Source: an uncultured Pseudomonadales bacterium (lineage in GTDB: Bacteria > Pseudomonadota > Gammaproteobacteria > Pseudomonadales > Cellvibrionaceae). Taken from it: a DNA stretch of 61,103 nt. Location of the stretch: NCBI GenBank assembly GCA_947494095.1, contig CANLTI010000029.1:1-61103 (forward strand), in the 5' to 3' direction. The notes under the pieces are model-generated. The model worked only from the letters and a program-made list of their open reading frames with translations. It made no database searches and was not told the origin of the DNA. Each line of letters opens with the position of its first letter. The first letter of the stretch is position 1. The position numbers were made by a program, and so were the translations under genes. Shown here one piece after another: positions 48,699 to 57,857 of the stretch.

Positions 48699-51600
48699 GT
48701 GGCATACGATAGTCTTTCTCCGCAGCAACAAGAGTTGCTCGATTTACTGCGCAATGAAGTTGCGGAGTATGTAGGTAATGAGCCGGATAATTTATGGCAG
48801 CATGTTGACCACTGGCGCCATTATTTTGAGCATCTCAATAGCCAATTGGAGCATTTAGCGCGAGCAGCTCAGATGGTGGGCCTGCACGGGCTTGGGCTTA
48901 GCTGCAATCATTTGGTTGAAATGTTTGCCAATATTGCCAGTGCGCGCACAGCGCCCGCGCCTGCATTACAAGTGTTAATTGCTCGCTGGTCGGTGGTGTT
49001 TTTAGGTTACTTGCAACATATCTTTGCCAATGGTTTTAATGCTTTAGCTTGTGAAGAGTTGTTGGGGTATTTGCAGGTGGCTGACTGGCCTACGCCATTA
49101 ACCCCTGAAGAAATCACGACGCTTGAGCATGCTTTTGAATGCTCTGAAGTGGTTATTGATGAGGGTGCTGACATTTTGTATCCCGAGGATATTACACAAG
49201 AGCATGCCAGTTTAGCTATCCCTTATGATGTCCATCCTGAATTACTAGATGGCTTAATTACCGAGCTGCCCGGGCAGGCTGAATTTTTTTCGGCGGCGAT
49301 TGATCATTATATTCACACCAGTGACACCTCTTATTTATTAACCGCGCAGCGTGTTGCTCATACGGTGAAAGGTGCTGGTAATGTGGTTGGCATTAATGGT
49401 GTCGCCAATTTAATGCATTTCTGCGAAGATCTCTTAGAAACCCATCAAAAAGGTATTGATATGGGTGATGCAGGCTTTGCTGATTTGCTGCTGGACGCAG
49501 CTGATTGCCTGGCGAATATTTCTGACTTTTTACAGGGCTTTGCACCGGCGCCCGATAATATCCACGCGCTATTAATGTCTTTGATTGGCGCGCTGAGAGG
49601 GGAGGTTGTTAAAGTGGAGGCAGCGGCGCCGTTTGCGTTGACAGATAATGCCGTAGCGTGCGCTGATGATGAGGCGGCCGACTTGGGCGCATTGGCCTCG
49701 AATGAAGATTTACAGGTTGTGGAAAATTTACAGAGAGTTGATGACTTGAGAGGTGATGAGTCACAGAGCCCCGATGATAAAATAGGTGACGAGCCGGAGC
49801 CTATTTTTACAGGCGATTTTGAGGCTGATATGGAGTCTTTGGCAGCTGATTTTGATGACTTGTTTGGTGGTGATCATGCGCCAGCTGCTACCTCGGAGCA
49901 GGGTCTTCCTGAAGAGCGACTTTTAGGCGGTGATGAGGGCTGTGTAGGTCGCGATAGTGCCGATCAACTAGAGGCACCTTTAGCACTTACTGAGTTTTTT
50001 GAAAGTGAAGTGTTTACCGAGGACGTATTGACCGACATCGATGACTTAGTTGATGCGGAGCTATCGGAAGAGAGATTGTTTGGCACTAACCCGCTGGGGG
50101 AGGGGGAAGCGAAGGCTGCCGACACGAAGGTTGCCGAAACAGCACTATTGGCTAAAGCTGAAGAGATGGCTGCATCTGAATGTGTCAGCAAGGTCGATCT
50201 GACTGGCAGTGTCGAGCTTGCCTCGATGCCCTGCGATTCGTTACAAGGTGATTCATTACAAGGTGATTCATTACAAGGTGATTCATTACAAGGTGATCCG
50301 TTACGAGGTGATAGTTTCAACGCTGATGCCCCGCACGTAAGTACAGCGGTGCCTAATGCCACGACCTCGTTAGCGATGCTAGAGGCTAAGGCGCAATTTA
50401 ATTTAACCCTGTCGGATGATAAGGCCACCGAGTTATTGCGAGTCGCGGGTGAGCTTCAGATTTCTAACACCCAAATTCAATCGCGTGTTGACTCGACCTT
50501 AAATATTGTTGAATCGACTTTACGTTTTCAGCAGCAGCTATTAGATTTAGCGGGCGAGTTAGATAAAAGTTTGGCTCAGCAAAGTGCTGCGTTTATTGCC
50601 GCTAATGCTGGTGATGATACGCACATGGATCCATTAGAGTTAGAGCGATATCATGAATTGCATAGTTTCGCGAGTCGCTTGCAAGAGGTAACAACCGACG
50701 CACACGAGGCTGTCCAAGATTCGAACCAATCATTAATCGATTTACAAACCATTATTAGTGAACAGCGCCAGCTGGGTTTTGAAATGCAAAATCAAGTGCT
50801 GGGGATTCGATTATTGCCGGCTTCTATTTTATCGTCTCGCTTTACACGTGGAGTACGCCAAGCGGCTCGGTTAACGCATAAAGCGGCAGCGCTCGAGATT
50901 ATTGGTGATGATGTACTGGTTGACTCACGCGTATTAAATTCGATTGCAGATCCTGTATTGCATTTACTGCGCAATGCGGTGGATCACGGGTTAGAGCAAA
51001 GTGCACTTGAGCGTGAGCAAAAAAGCAAAAGCGCCGAAGGCAAAATTACTCTGACGTTTGAGCGCATTGGTGAAACGATTAAAGTGCGCGTGAGTGATGA
51101 TGGTCAAGGTATTGATTATCGACTGATTGAAAAAATAGCCGTTGAACGAGGCATTGTAAGTACAGAGCAAAACCATACTCACAGTGAGCTTGACCGCATT
51201 ATTTTAATGCCTGGTTTTAGTACGCGCAGCGCAGTGACGCAAACATCGGGCCGCGGTATAGGGCTAGATGTCGTGAGTGATCAAGTGCGTCAGCTTAAAG
51301 GCTATTTGAGCGTGCACAGTGAGGCCGGTCAAGGCACAACCTTTGAGCTATCTATGCCGATGAGTGTCTTGTCGGCACATATGCTTATGGTGAATTGCGC
51401 CGATCAAGAACATGGCATTATTAGTCGAGGCTTGCAGCAAATTGCTCATTTACAAGCAGGGGATTTACAGCAAGATGATCAAAAGCAATGGTCTTATGAT
51501 TTGTATGGTAAAAAGGTGCCTGTCTTTTTTTTGGATCAGATGATCGGTGCTGATGATGGCTTTAGTACCGATGCAGATATCTACCGATCATTATTAATTA

Positions 51601-52256
51601 CCCCCAAAGCTGATGGTGAGCTGTGTGGCGTTGCTGTAGAGCAGATAACAGCCAGTGAAGAGCATGTTATTAAACCGTTAGGTCGCTTTAGCTATCATCC
51701 TGCGGGTGTAACAGGTGCGGCGATTTTAGGGAGCGGTGCCATTGCGCCAGTCTTGGATATTCATGACTTTCCTGTATTGCGTTTTACCGAAGAGGAGCGT
51801 AAACACTGGCAGGAACGCACGGCTTTATTGGGTGCGCGTAAAAATACCGTGGCAGTGGTCAAGCCTATCGCTTTGGTCGTTGATGACTCACTCAGTGCTC
51901 GGCGTGCATTGGCGCAATTTATGGCTGATTTTGGCTATGATGTGGTAGCGGCGCGCGATGGTTTTGATGCAATTAGTCAAATGGCCGAACTCCCTGAGGG
52001 GCGTGCCCCCGTAATTGCGTTACTCGATTTGGAAATGCCGCGTATGAATGGGCTTGAATTAACTGCGCATATGCGCTCGCAACCCGATTATCAGCGCATA
52101 CCTATTGCCATGGTTACTTCAAGAACTACCGCACGCCACAAAGTTATGGCCAAAAGTGCTGGGGTAGGGGCCTACTTAAATAAGCCTTGGAGTGATGATG
52201 AATTAACCCAAGTGCTGACTGAGCTTTTGCCGCAAGACTTTGCAGTCAGTGCATAA
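48699..52256 (+). CDS. chpA: ChpA-like hybrid histidine kinase (Hpt, CheA, CheW, receiver)
   Basis: 1185 residues from the GTG at 48699 (GAGAG 5 bases upstream); a TTG at 48669 is an alternative. Order: an N-terminal Hpt-like helical region; an Hpt domain with phospho-His H221 (VAHTVKGAGNVVG); an acidic linker with a 5-codon tandem repeat; HATPase motifs HLLRNAVDHGLE, DDGQGID and GRGIGLDVV; a CheW-like region; and a receiver domain (VVDDSLSARRALAQF, LLDLEMPRMNGLEL). P. aeruginosa ChpA has eight phosphotransfer domains and 2472 residues, so this is a compact version. pilK (cheR) and chpB (cheB) do not follow. Stop TAA is duplicated by an element. Confidence 0.9.
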   Translation: MAYDSLSPQQQELLDLLRNEVAEYVGNEPDNLWQHVDHWRHYFEHLNSQLEHLARAAQMVGLHGLGLSCNHLVEMFANIASARTAPAPALQVLIARWSVVFLGYLQHIFANGFNALACEELLGYLQVADWPTPLTPEEITTLEHAFECSEVVIDEGADILYPEDITQEHASLAIPYDVHPELLDGLITELPGQAEFFSAAIDHYIHTSDTSYLLTAQRVAHTVKGAGNVVGINGVANLMHFCEDLLETHQKGIDMGDAGFADLLLDAADCLANISDFLQGFAPAPDNIHALLMSLIGALRGEVVKVEAAAPFALTDNAVACADDEAADLGALASNEDLQVVENLQRVDDLRGDESQSPDDKIGDEPEPIFTGDFEADMESLAADFDDLFGGDHAPAATSEQGLPEERLLGGDEGCVGRDSADQLEAPLALTEFFESEVFTEDVLTDIDDLVDAELSEERLFGTNPLGEGEAKAADTKVAETALLAKAEEMAASECVSKVDLTGSVELASMPCDSLQGDSLQGDSLQGDSLQGDPLRGDSFNADAPHVSTAVPNATTSLAMLEAKAQFNLTLSDDKATELLRVAGELQISNTQIQSRVDSTLNIVESTLRFQQQLLDLAGELDKSLAQQSAAFIAANAGDDTHMDPLELERYHELHSFASRLQEVTTDAHEAVQDSNQSLIDLQTIISEQRQLGFEMQNQVLGIRLLPASILSSRFTRGVRQAARLTHKAAALEIIGDDVLVDSRVLNSIADPVLHLLRNAVDHGLEQSALEREQKSKSAEGKITLTFERIGETIKVRVSDDGQGIDYRLIEKIAVERGIVSTEQNHTHSELDRIILMPGFSTRSAVTQTSGRGIGLDVVSDQVRQLKGYLSVHSEAGQGTTFELSMPMSVLSAHMLMVNCADQEHGIISRGLQQIAHLQAGDLQQDDQKQWSYDLYGKKVPVFFLDQMIGADDGFSTDADIYRSLLITPKADGELCGVAVEQITASEEHVIKPLGRFSYHPAGVTGAAILGSGAIAPVLDIHDFPVLRFTEEERKHWQERTALLGARKNTVAVVKPIALVVDDSLSARRALAQFMADFGYDVVAARDGFDAISQMAELPEGRAPVIALLDLEMPRMNGLELTAHMRSQPDYQRIPIAMVTSRTTARHKVMAKSAGVGAYLNKPWSDDELTQVLTELLPQDFAVSA
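50235..50309 (+). repeat. Tandem 15-bp repeat inside chpA linker
   Basis: Five 15-bp units of the form GATTCATTACAAGGT (first GATTCG, last GATCCGTTACGAGGT) encode the pentapeptide D-S-L-Q-G. The unit is a multiple of three, so copy-number changes keep the frame. The middle three units are identical. Confidence 0.9.
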
Positions 52257-52414
52257 GGGGCGAGGAAGAAATACTTTATCCAATAATACTTGTTCTCTGT
52301 CTCCTCTGCTGCGTTGCCCGAAGAGTTACAGGCCCCGGCATGCGCCTCTTCGAGCGCCTTGCTGAGAAAACAGGGCCCTGCGCCTAATTGGACAAACTCT
52401 TATTGCCTCGCCCC
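52257..52414. mobile_element. Family-2 miniature element, copy d (158 bp)
   Basis: Ends GGGGCGAGG and CCTCGCCCC with a perfect 3-bp duplication TAA; the left TAA (52254-52256) is the chpA stop codon. Internal hairpin GGCCCCGGCATGCGCC. The remaining 52415-52892 holds a terminator-like hairpin and a short tandem of TTAGTTAATAGCCAC units (about 52757-52805). Confidence 0.88.
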
Positions 52415-52561
52415 TAAGTGGTTTGCTCATGGTACATTCATGGCGTTATCTTAATGTATTTACTCTCCAATCCGGTATTGCTACTTTGATATCCGGCAAT
52501 AGCTTATTAGCACCTTGATTGGTTTGATTGTTTTATCTGAGCTAATCGATGCGAAATATAA

Positions 52562-52608
52562 AGCATTCAGGCAGCTATTTAAAAACAAGGTACTGAATGC
52601 TCCTTTTT
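52562..52608 (+). terminator. Possible terminator downstream of chpA
   Basis: AGCATTCAG (52562-52570) pairs perfectly with CTGAATGCT (52593-52601) over a 22-base loop, followed by CCTTTTT. It is 300 bp past the chpA stop, possibly displaced by the element. Confidence 0.45.
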
Positions 52609-52892
52609 GGCGTATAAGATGGGCTGAGCGGCTGCGAAATTTTGTTTTTATCATAAAATATATACGCGAGTAAGTTTTGTGGCATAAGCTGCGGTGCATG
52701 ACTATTTATGATCAGTGCGCTTAATTCAACTAAAGTTACTAGATTTGATTCAACGTTACTTAGTTAATAGCCACTTAGTTAATAGCCACTTATTTAATAA
52801 ATCGCCACTTAATTTAACGCAAAGTGACTATTTATTAAGCTGCTTATTCAGCCCCAGTAACAATCCTACAATAACCGCCATGGCCTATCATT

Positions 52893-53198
52893 ATGATTGA
52901 GAAAAATTATTTAAAGAGTAAGCCGATTTGTAAAGTCAAATTTGTACTCCCTAGGCAGCGTGTTGAAGGTGTAAAAACGGTGCACCTTGTAGGGACTTTT
53001 AATGATTGGGATGTTGATGCGCAAAAGCTGCGCAAGCAAAAAAATGGCGCATATGCGGCAACGCTCTCTTTGCCTGTGGGCGAAAAGCATGAGTTTCGTT
53101 ATTTATTAAATGGTGATACCTGGGAAAATGACGACAGTGCCGATCATTATGTGCCCAGTAACGTGAGCTTTGAAGAAAATTCTGTTGTCGTTCTTTAA
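52893..53198 (+). CDS. Stand-alone CBM48 / isoamylase early-set domain protein
   Basis: 101 residues, one beta-sandwich: KVKFVLPRQRVEGVKTVHLVGTFNDWD, then LPVGEKHEFRYLLNGDTWENDDSADHYVPSNVS. These are the glycogen/starch-binding elements (the W-x-D and the aromatic residues) of the CBM48/AMPK-beta family. No catalytic domain. Such single-domain proteins occur in many gammaproteobacteria; role unclear. Confidence 0.9.
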   Translation: MIEKNYLKSKPICKVKFVLPRQRVEGVKTVHLVGTFNDWDVDAQKLRKQKNGAYAATLSLPVGEKHEFRYLLNGDTWENDDSADHYVPSNVSFEENSVVVL

Positions 53199-53232
53199 GG
53201 GTTTTAGGGTTTTGGTTAGGGATTTTAAATCT

Positions 53233-53796
53233 TTAGTAAGAGCCTAGGGCGCGCAAAAAACTGAGCGTTGTAATTAGTGGTAGGCCAATAAGTGCGCTTG
53301 GGTCATCGCTTGTTATGCGTTTAAACAGTGATAGGCCGAGCCCTTCAGATTTAAAGCTACCGGCGCAGTCAAAAGGCTGCTCTTGTTTAAGGTACGCTTC
53401 TATATCAGCGGTGGTGAGTGCTCTAAACTCGACTTCTGTTGTGATAACATCGCTGAGTAAGGCTGACCCTTTACGCACGCACACGCCGGTATGAAAAAGC
53501 ACGGTGTGACCCGATTGCATCTGTAGTTGTTGAAAGGCCTTGGCGTAGCGCCCGGGTTTGCCCAGTACTGTGCCGTTTAGGCTGGCAACTTGATCACTTC
53601 CAATAATAGTGGCGTGAGGGGCATGTTGTGCAATGTGATGTGTTTTAGCGATAGCTAAGCGCAGCGCTTGCGCTTTTGGCTGCTCTTGAGCGTGAGCGGC
53701 TTCGTCAATATTGGGTGCTATACACTGGGCGTTAATATTGACTTGGGCGAGTAATTGCTTGCGGTAGCGAGATGATGAAGCAAGAATAATATCCAT
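53233..53796 (-). CDS. maf: Maf-family nucleotide pyrophosphatase (YceF-like)
   Basis: 187 residues. It hydrolyses non-canonical or modified nucleoside triphosphates; YceF acts on 7-methyl-GTP. Signatures: ILASSSRYRKQLL at the N-terminus, the IIGSDQVASLNGTVLGKPG substrate site, and the SFKSEGLG segment. Convergent with the CBM48 gene, 34 bp apart. Confidence 0.93.
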   Translation of the reverse strand: MDIILASSSRYRKQLLAQVNINAQCIAPNIDEAAHAQEQPKAQALRLAIAKTHHIAQHAPHATIIGSDQVASLNGTVLGKPGRYAKAFQQLQMQSGHTVLFHTGVCVRKGSALLSDVITTEVEFRALTTADIEAYLKQEQPFDCAGSFKSEGLGLSLFKRITSDDPSALIGLPLITTLSFLRALGSY

Positions 53797-53887
53797 AGGG
53801 TTGCTTTAGTCTTGTTGTTGAATGAGTACATTATTGTGGCTGTAGTTTTTATGGTGGCTGTTTTATGTTATGCGACCATTAACGGGG

Positions 53888-55036
53888 TTACTCGCTACTA
53901 TTGGGGTTGATCGACAGTACTGCGGTGATGGTTAGGGGGGTGTTATTGCGGTATATCTCGAGTTTGACCTCTTCACCTGGGCGCGATTCTTTAACTTCTT
54001 GCATGCTGCGCAGGCTACCACTCAAACCGTTGTTCACCTTCTGATTGTTCACTTTGATAATAATGTCGCCAGGTGTTAGGCCGGCAATGTGAGCTGGGCC
54101 ATTTTTGTACACCCCAGTGACTAATAAGCCGTGCGGTGATGGGAGGCGATAGCGGCTTGCCAATTGTGGGGTGATGGGTTGAGCGGTCACGCCGAGCCAG
54201 CCGCGCACAACGCGACCAAATTCGATAATATCGCTTAGGCTTTGCAAGGCCGTTTCGGCGGGTATAGCCAGGCCTATGCCGTTAAGGTTGTTTTCACCGA
54301 TACGATCAAGCAGGGCTGTATTGATGCCTACAAGGTTGCCATAAGCATCAATGAGTGCGCCACCGCTATTGCCAGGGTTAATGGCTGCATCGGTTTGAAT
54401 GAAATTTTCGAAGGTGTTGATGCCAAGCCCGTAGCGCCCTACAGCCGAGATAATACCTTGAGTCACAGTTTGGCCCATACCAAAAGGATTGCCTACCGCT
54501 AATACAACATCACCGACCATTAGGGGGCGCTCGTTGATGCTAATGGCTGTTAATTGATCTAAAGCGATTTTGAGAACGGCAAGGTCGTTTTCTTTATCGA
54601 TACCAATCAGGTCTGCTTGAGCATCGCGGCCGTCTTGTAGTTGTACAACGATCTCATCAGCACCTTGAATAACGTGGTTGTTGGTTAGCAAGTAGCCCGA
54701 CTGAGTCACAATAACACCCGAGCCCAATGCCGACTGCATACGCTCTTGTCGGGAGCTGTCTGCATTATTGAATAAGTGTCGAAAGAGAGGGTTGTTAAAT
54801 AGTGGGCGACGTTCGTCGGTGAGCTTTTTGCGAGTATAAATATTGACCACAGCATGCGCAGCGTGCTGCACGGCTTGAGCGTAGGATGCAGGCGCTGCGT
54901 TTTGGTTGGGGCGATGTGTAAAGGTGGCGCGGCCATCTTGCACGCTAATTTGTGGCGCAACCATAAGCACTACCAATGCCGCTAGTAAACCAAAGAGTAG
55001 CGGCCATCGAGCAAATAAGAATACCTTATAGAGCAC
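53888..55036 (-). CDS. degS: Membrane-anchored HtrA-type serine protease DegS
   Basis: 382 residues. A single N-terminal transmembrane helix (LLFGLLAALVVLMVA) with no cleavage site anchors it to the inner membrane. The trypsin-like triad is H121 (NNHVIQG), D151 (ENDLAVLK) and S224 (GNSGGALID), followed by one PDZ domain (TGVYKNGPAHIAGLTPGDIIIKVN). DegS senses misfolded outer-membrane proteins and cleaves RseA. 5 bp downstream of the zapG-like gene. Confidence 0.95.
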   Translation of the reverse strand: MLYKVFLFARWPLLFGLLAALVVLMVAPQISVQDGRATFTHRPNQNAAPASYAQAVQHAAHAVVNIYTRKKLTDERRPLFNNPLFRHLFNNADSSRQERMQSALGSGVIVTQSGYLLTNNHVIQGADEIVVQLQDGRDAQADLIGIDKENDLAVLKIALDQLTAISINERPLMVGDVVLAVGNPFGMGQTVTQGIISAVGRYGLGINTFENFIQTDAAINPGNSGGALIDAYGNLVGINTALLDRIGENNLNGIGLAIPAETALQSLSDIIEFGRVVRGWLGVTAQPITPQLASRYRLPSPHGLLVTGVYKNGPAHIAGLTPGDIIIKVNNQKVNNGLSGSLRSMQEVKESRPGEEVKLEIYRNNTPLTITAVLSINPNSSE

Positions 55037-55041
55037 GCGCT

Positions 55042-55551
55042 TTAGCTGCTTTTGGTATCGTCATGCGGGTCGTTGCCTGCGGTTTTGACTTCAATACTGC
55101 TGGTGTCTTCTGGTTCTTCTGCTAAGCCAAAGTCCTCACTGAGTACACCTTGCTGGCCTGGTGTTTTGGGTGCCCAGTCCTGCGGGGGTTTAATGGTTGC
55201 CGGATCTAGGTTTTCGATAGCTTGCGGCTGTGTTGTGGCTTCTTCGTCACTTTGGGCTAAAATAGCACGGCTAATATCAGGGCTGGTAAGATGAAGTGCG
55301 CCGCTGACTAAGTGGTCGCGCAATTGCTGCTGGCGTTGCTGGCTCTCTACAATGAGGCGAGAGGTGTCAACAAAATGTTGTGCGACATTTTGCTGGTATT
55401 GATTGTATTCATTTTGCAACGTATTGTGCTTGGCTTCTAAATCTTTTGGCTGGCCGGTGTTTTGGATGGTGCGCATAATAAGTAAACCTATTGCGGTACC
55501 GATAAATAGGCAGGCAAGGCTGGTGACAATAAGGACTGTAGTTGAAATCAC
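55042..55551 (-). CDS. zapG: DUF1043 / YhcB (ZapG)-like envelope protein
   Basis: 169 residues. An N-terminal transmembrane helix (LIVTSLACLFIGTAIGLLIM), then a coiled-coil with the family pattern LQNEYNQYQQNVAQHFVDTSRLIVESQQRQQQLRDHLVSGA, and an acidic, variable C-terminus. YhcB/ZapG links peptidoglycan synthesis and division. Immediately upstream of degS, a common arrangement. Confidence 0.92.
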   Translation of the reverse strand: MISTTVLIVTSLACLFIGTAIGLLIMRTIQNTGQPKDLEAKHNTLQNEYNQYQQNVAQHFVDTSRLIVESQQRQQQLRDHLVSGALHLTSPDISRAILAQSDEEATTQPQAIENLDPATIKPPQDWAPKTPGQQGVLSEDFGLAEEPEDTSSIEVKTAGNDPHDDTKSS

Positions 55552-55764
55552 GGTGTCTCCTCAAAAGTTAGCTAACGGGCGAATCATACAGTAAGCAGTG
55601 GAGTACTGCATATGTCTGTGTACTGAGTATGGCCTAAATGTCTCTTACTGAGGGTCTTGAGGCAAAAAACCAGTGTAAATGCCAGCGAGTAAGTGAGGCC
55701 TTACTTTAAACTACAGTCAATACAATCGCTATGGTATTTTATTGTGTGAAGTTTTTGAGTGTGG

Positions 55765-56022
55765 GTAAGTATTCAGTGGTACCGAAATTAAGCGCTAATG
55801 AATCATTGACTGGGCCGCTCAAGCAATCGATGGAAGCTATACAAGCGCTCTCGACAGTGTGCTCCTCGACTTTATGCTCCTGCAAAGTCTAATCTTGCAT
55901 AGCCTTATGCCGGTGCACTGACTAACCCTTGCTTTCCCTGCAAGGCCCGGCGCTTAAATACCCAGAAAATAATCCATCAGCACTTTATCAGGTGAGGTTT
56001 GTTAGCTGAGTTGAATAGTTAT
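55765..56022 (-). mobile_element. Family-1 miniature element, copy I (258 bp)
   Basis: Ends GTAAGTATTCAG and TTGAATAGTTAT, two mismatches with the consensus; no clear duplication. It contains the full interior, including the CTCCTGCAAAGTC module and the CCTTGCTTTCCCTGCAAGG hairpin. Lies between the zapG promoter and the LRR-kinase gene. The rest of 55552-56128 shows no gene. Confidence 0.85.
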
Positions 56023-56128
56023 GTTGAATCTTCCGCGGTGACGATCGGCTGATTGTGCAATATTGTGCGATAGCGCCTCACTGAAGGCGGTAAGTAGTTT
56101 TTAGGCTCATGTAAAATAAGGGGGGAGT

Positions 56129-57409
56129 GTGAATACTTTAAAGCAATTGCAAGAAGGGGGCTGCCAAGGCTCAACACGATTGGCTTTAGCGGAAGACTTA
56201 GCCGATTTCCCTGAAGCGATTTTTACGTTAGCCGATACGCTGGAGGTCTTAGATTTATCGAATAACCGATTAACGAGCCTGCCTGATGACTTACATCGCT
56301 TGTATCGGTTAAAAATCATTTTTGTTTCAAATAACCATTTCACCGTTTTGCCGACAGCTTTAGGGGCCTGCAAAAATTTGGAGATGGTGGGTTTTAAAGC
56401 CAACCGGATTACGCAGGTACCTGCCCGTTCATTACCAGCTAAACTCCGATGGTTAATCCTCACCGATAATGCGATTGAGTCGCTGCCAGAGGCGATAGGC
56501 GAGCGCCCTTATCTGCAAAAATTAATGTTGGCGGGTAATCGATTGACCGAGCTGCCAGCTACGCTAGCGCAGTGTCAAAGCCTGCAGTTACTCAGAATCT
56601 CCGCAAATCAATTGACCGCATTTCCCCGTGTTGTGTGTAAATTGCCTCGCTTAGCTTGGCTTGCATTTGCTGGCAATCCCTTTGAGCCGCCGGCACCTCT
56701 TGATAGCGAGTGGCAGGTGCCCAAAGTGTGTATGGAAAACGTAAAGTGCCATGAGGCGCTAGGTCGTGGGGCTTCAGGGGTTATTTGGCGGGCCTCATGG
56801 CGAGCAAACGCGTATAAAATGCCCAAGCAAGTGGCCGTTAAAGTGTTTCATGGTTCGGTCACCAGCGATGGTTATCCTCACGATGAATTAGCGGTTGCGA
56901 TGCGTGTTGGTGTGCATGCGAATATGGTACGCACAATGGGTTATATTCAAAGTGATGAAGCGTCGGCATTGGTTATGGGGTTGATTCCGAGTGATTATAG
57001 TAATCTAGGTTTACCGCCAAGCTTGCACAGTTGTACGCGCGATACTTTTGCCCCAAATAAACGCTTAAAATTGGCCGAAGTGGCAAGCTTTGCAAAGCAA
57101 ATGGAGTCGGTATTGGCGCACTTGAGGGTGCGGCAGGTTAGTCATGGTGATATTTACGCCCACAATGTTCTCGTCAATGACAAGATGCAGCTGCTATTTG
57201 GCGATTTTGGCGCAGCGTCATATTACGGTTATTTGCCAGAGCCGATCCAGCAGGCCGTAGCGGCTATTGAAAAGCGCGCCTTAGGCTATTTTATCGAAGA
57301 CTTACTCAGTATTTGTGTCGATGATGATCAGTCGCAAAGTACATTGACGCAATTAGCGCATTGGCGCCAGCGGGCGAGTATGCTCATAGCCTCAAAGGGC
57401 GATGCTTAG
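56129..57409 (+). CDS. Leucine-rich-repeat protein with eukaryotic-like protein kinase domain
   Basis: 426 residues from a GTG with a strong GGGGGGA ribosome site. Residues about 15-200 are seven or so LRRs (VLDLSNNRLTSLPDDL and similar). The second half is a kinase: GRGASGVIWRA (G-loop), VAVKVF (K), HGDIYAHNVLVN (catalytic D, with Y in place of the usual K-P) and FGDFGAAS (DFG). The C-lobe is short. No signal peptide or transmembrane helix, so it acts in the cytoplasm, possibly on host or partner proteins. Flanked by two family-1 elements. Substrate unknown. Confidence 0.88.
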   Translation: MNTLKQLQEGGCQGSTRLALAEDLADFPEAIFTLADTLEVLDLSNNRLTSLPDDLHRLYRLKIIFVSNNHFTVLPTALGACKNLEMVGFKANRITQVPARSLPAKLRWLILTDNAIESLPEAIGERPYLQKLMLAGNRLTELPATLAQCQSLQLLRISANQLTAFPRVVCKLPRLAWLAFAGNPFEPPAPLDSEWQVPKVCMENVKCHEALGRGASGVIWRASWRANAYKMPKQVAVKVFHGSVTSDGYPHDELAVAMRVGVHANMVRTMGYIQSDEASALVMGLIPSDYSNLGLPPSLHSCTRDTFAPNKRLKLAEVASFAKQMESVLAHLRVRQVSHGDIYAHNVLVNDKMQLLFGDFGAASYYGYLPEPIQQAVAAIEKRALGYFIEDLLSICVDDDQSQSTLTQLAHWRQRASMLIASKGDA

Positions 57410-57426
57410 TGGCGAGGAAGGAGTAG

Positions 57427-57552
57427 TCAGAGGTGCTGAAATAGGCGCCAATGAATTTTTGGCTGGGCCGCTCAAACCATTTGCGGCTTTGCGCGCCTCG
57501 ATTTTATGCTTTTGCAAAGTCTAATCTTGCATATTCCCTAGTGCCGTTTTGA
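57427..57552 (-). repeat. Truncated family-1 element, copy J
   Basis: GTCAGAGGTGCTGAAATAGG through AATCTTGCATATTCCC matches the first half of copies H and I; it then stops before the tRNA terminator. The right end and both terminal repeats are missing. Confidence 0.65.
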
Positions 57553-57580
57553 ATAGCGTTTAAAGACAAAATTTTACGCA

Positions 57581-57611
57581 AAAAAAAGCTCAGCATTGCT
57601 GAGCTTTTTTT
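57581..57611. terminator. Bidirectional Rho-independent terminator
   Basis: A perfect 14-bp stem AAAAAAAGCTCAGC and its complement around an ATT loop, just past the tRNA 3' end on the minus strand. It would also stop readthrough from the LRR-kinase gene. Confidence 0.9.
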
Positions 57612-57615
57612 GAAA

Positions 57616-57703
57616 TGGCGGTGAGGGAGGGATTTGAACCCTCGAGGCCTTGCGACCTACACACTTTCCAGGCGTGCTCCTTCGACCACTCGGACACCTC
57701 ACC
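57616..57703 (-). tRNA. tRNA-Ser (anticodon GGA)
   Basis: 88 nucleotides including an encoded CCA. The acceptor stem GGTGAGG pairs with CCTCACC, with G as discriminator. The anticodon loop CTGGAAA between the stems CACGC and GTGTG gives GGA. A long variable arm and GGTTCAAATCC (T loop) confirm the serine type. Reads UCC/UCU. Confidence 0.96.
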
Positions 57704-57857
57704 AAATCAGGCGCGCAACTGTATCGAAGCTTAGCGCTAAAGGCAAATGATATCTGTTTTTGAGCATTAAAAAGGCAAAATAATGACGTGAACTACGCAT
57801 GAAAGCGATTTTGAGCCATACTTAAAGGTAATGTGGCGATTATTTTGAGTTATATCC

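Noticed and set aside
52481..52699. A 72-residue minus-strand frame in the chpA-CBM48 gap.
   Set aside because: It lies over a terminator-like hairpin, has no ribosome site and no family match.
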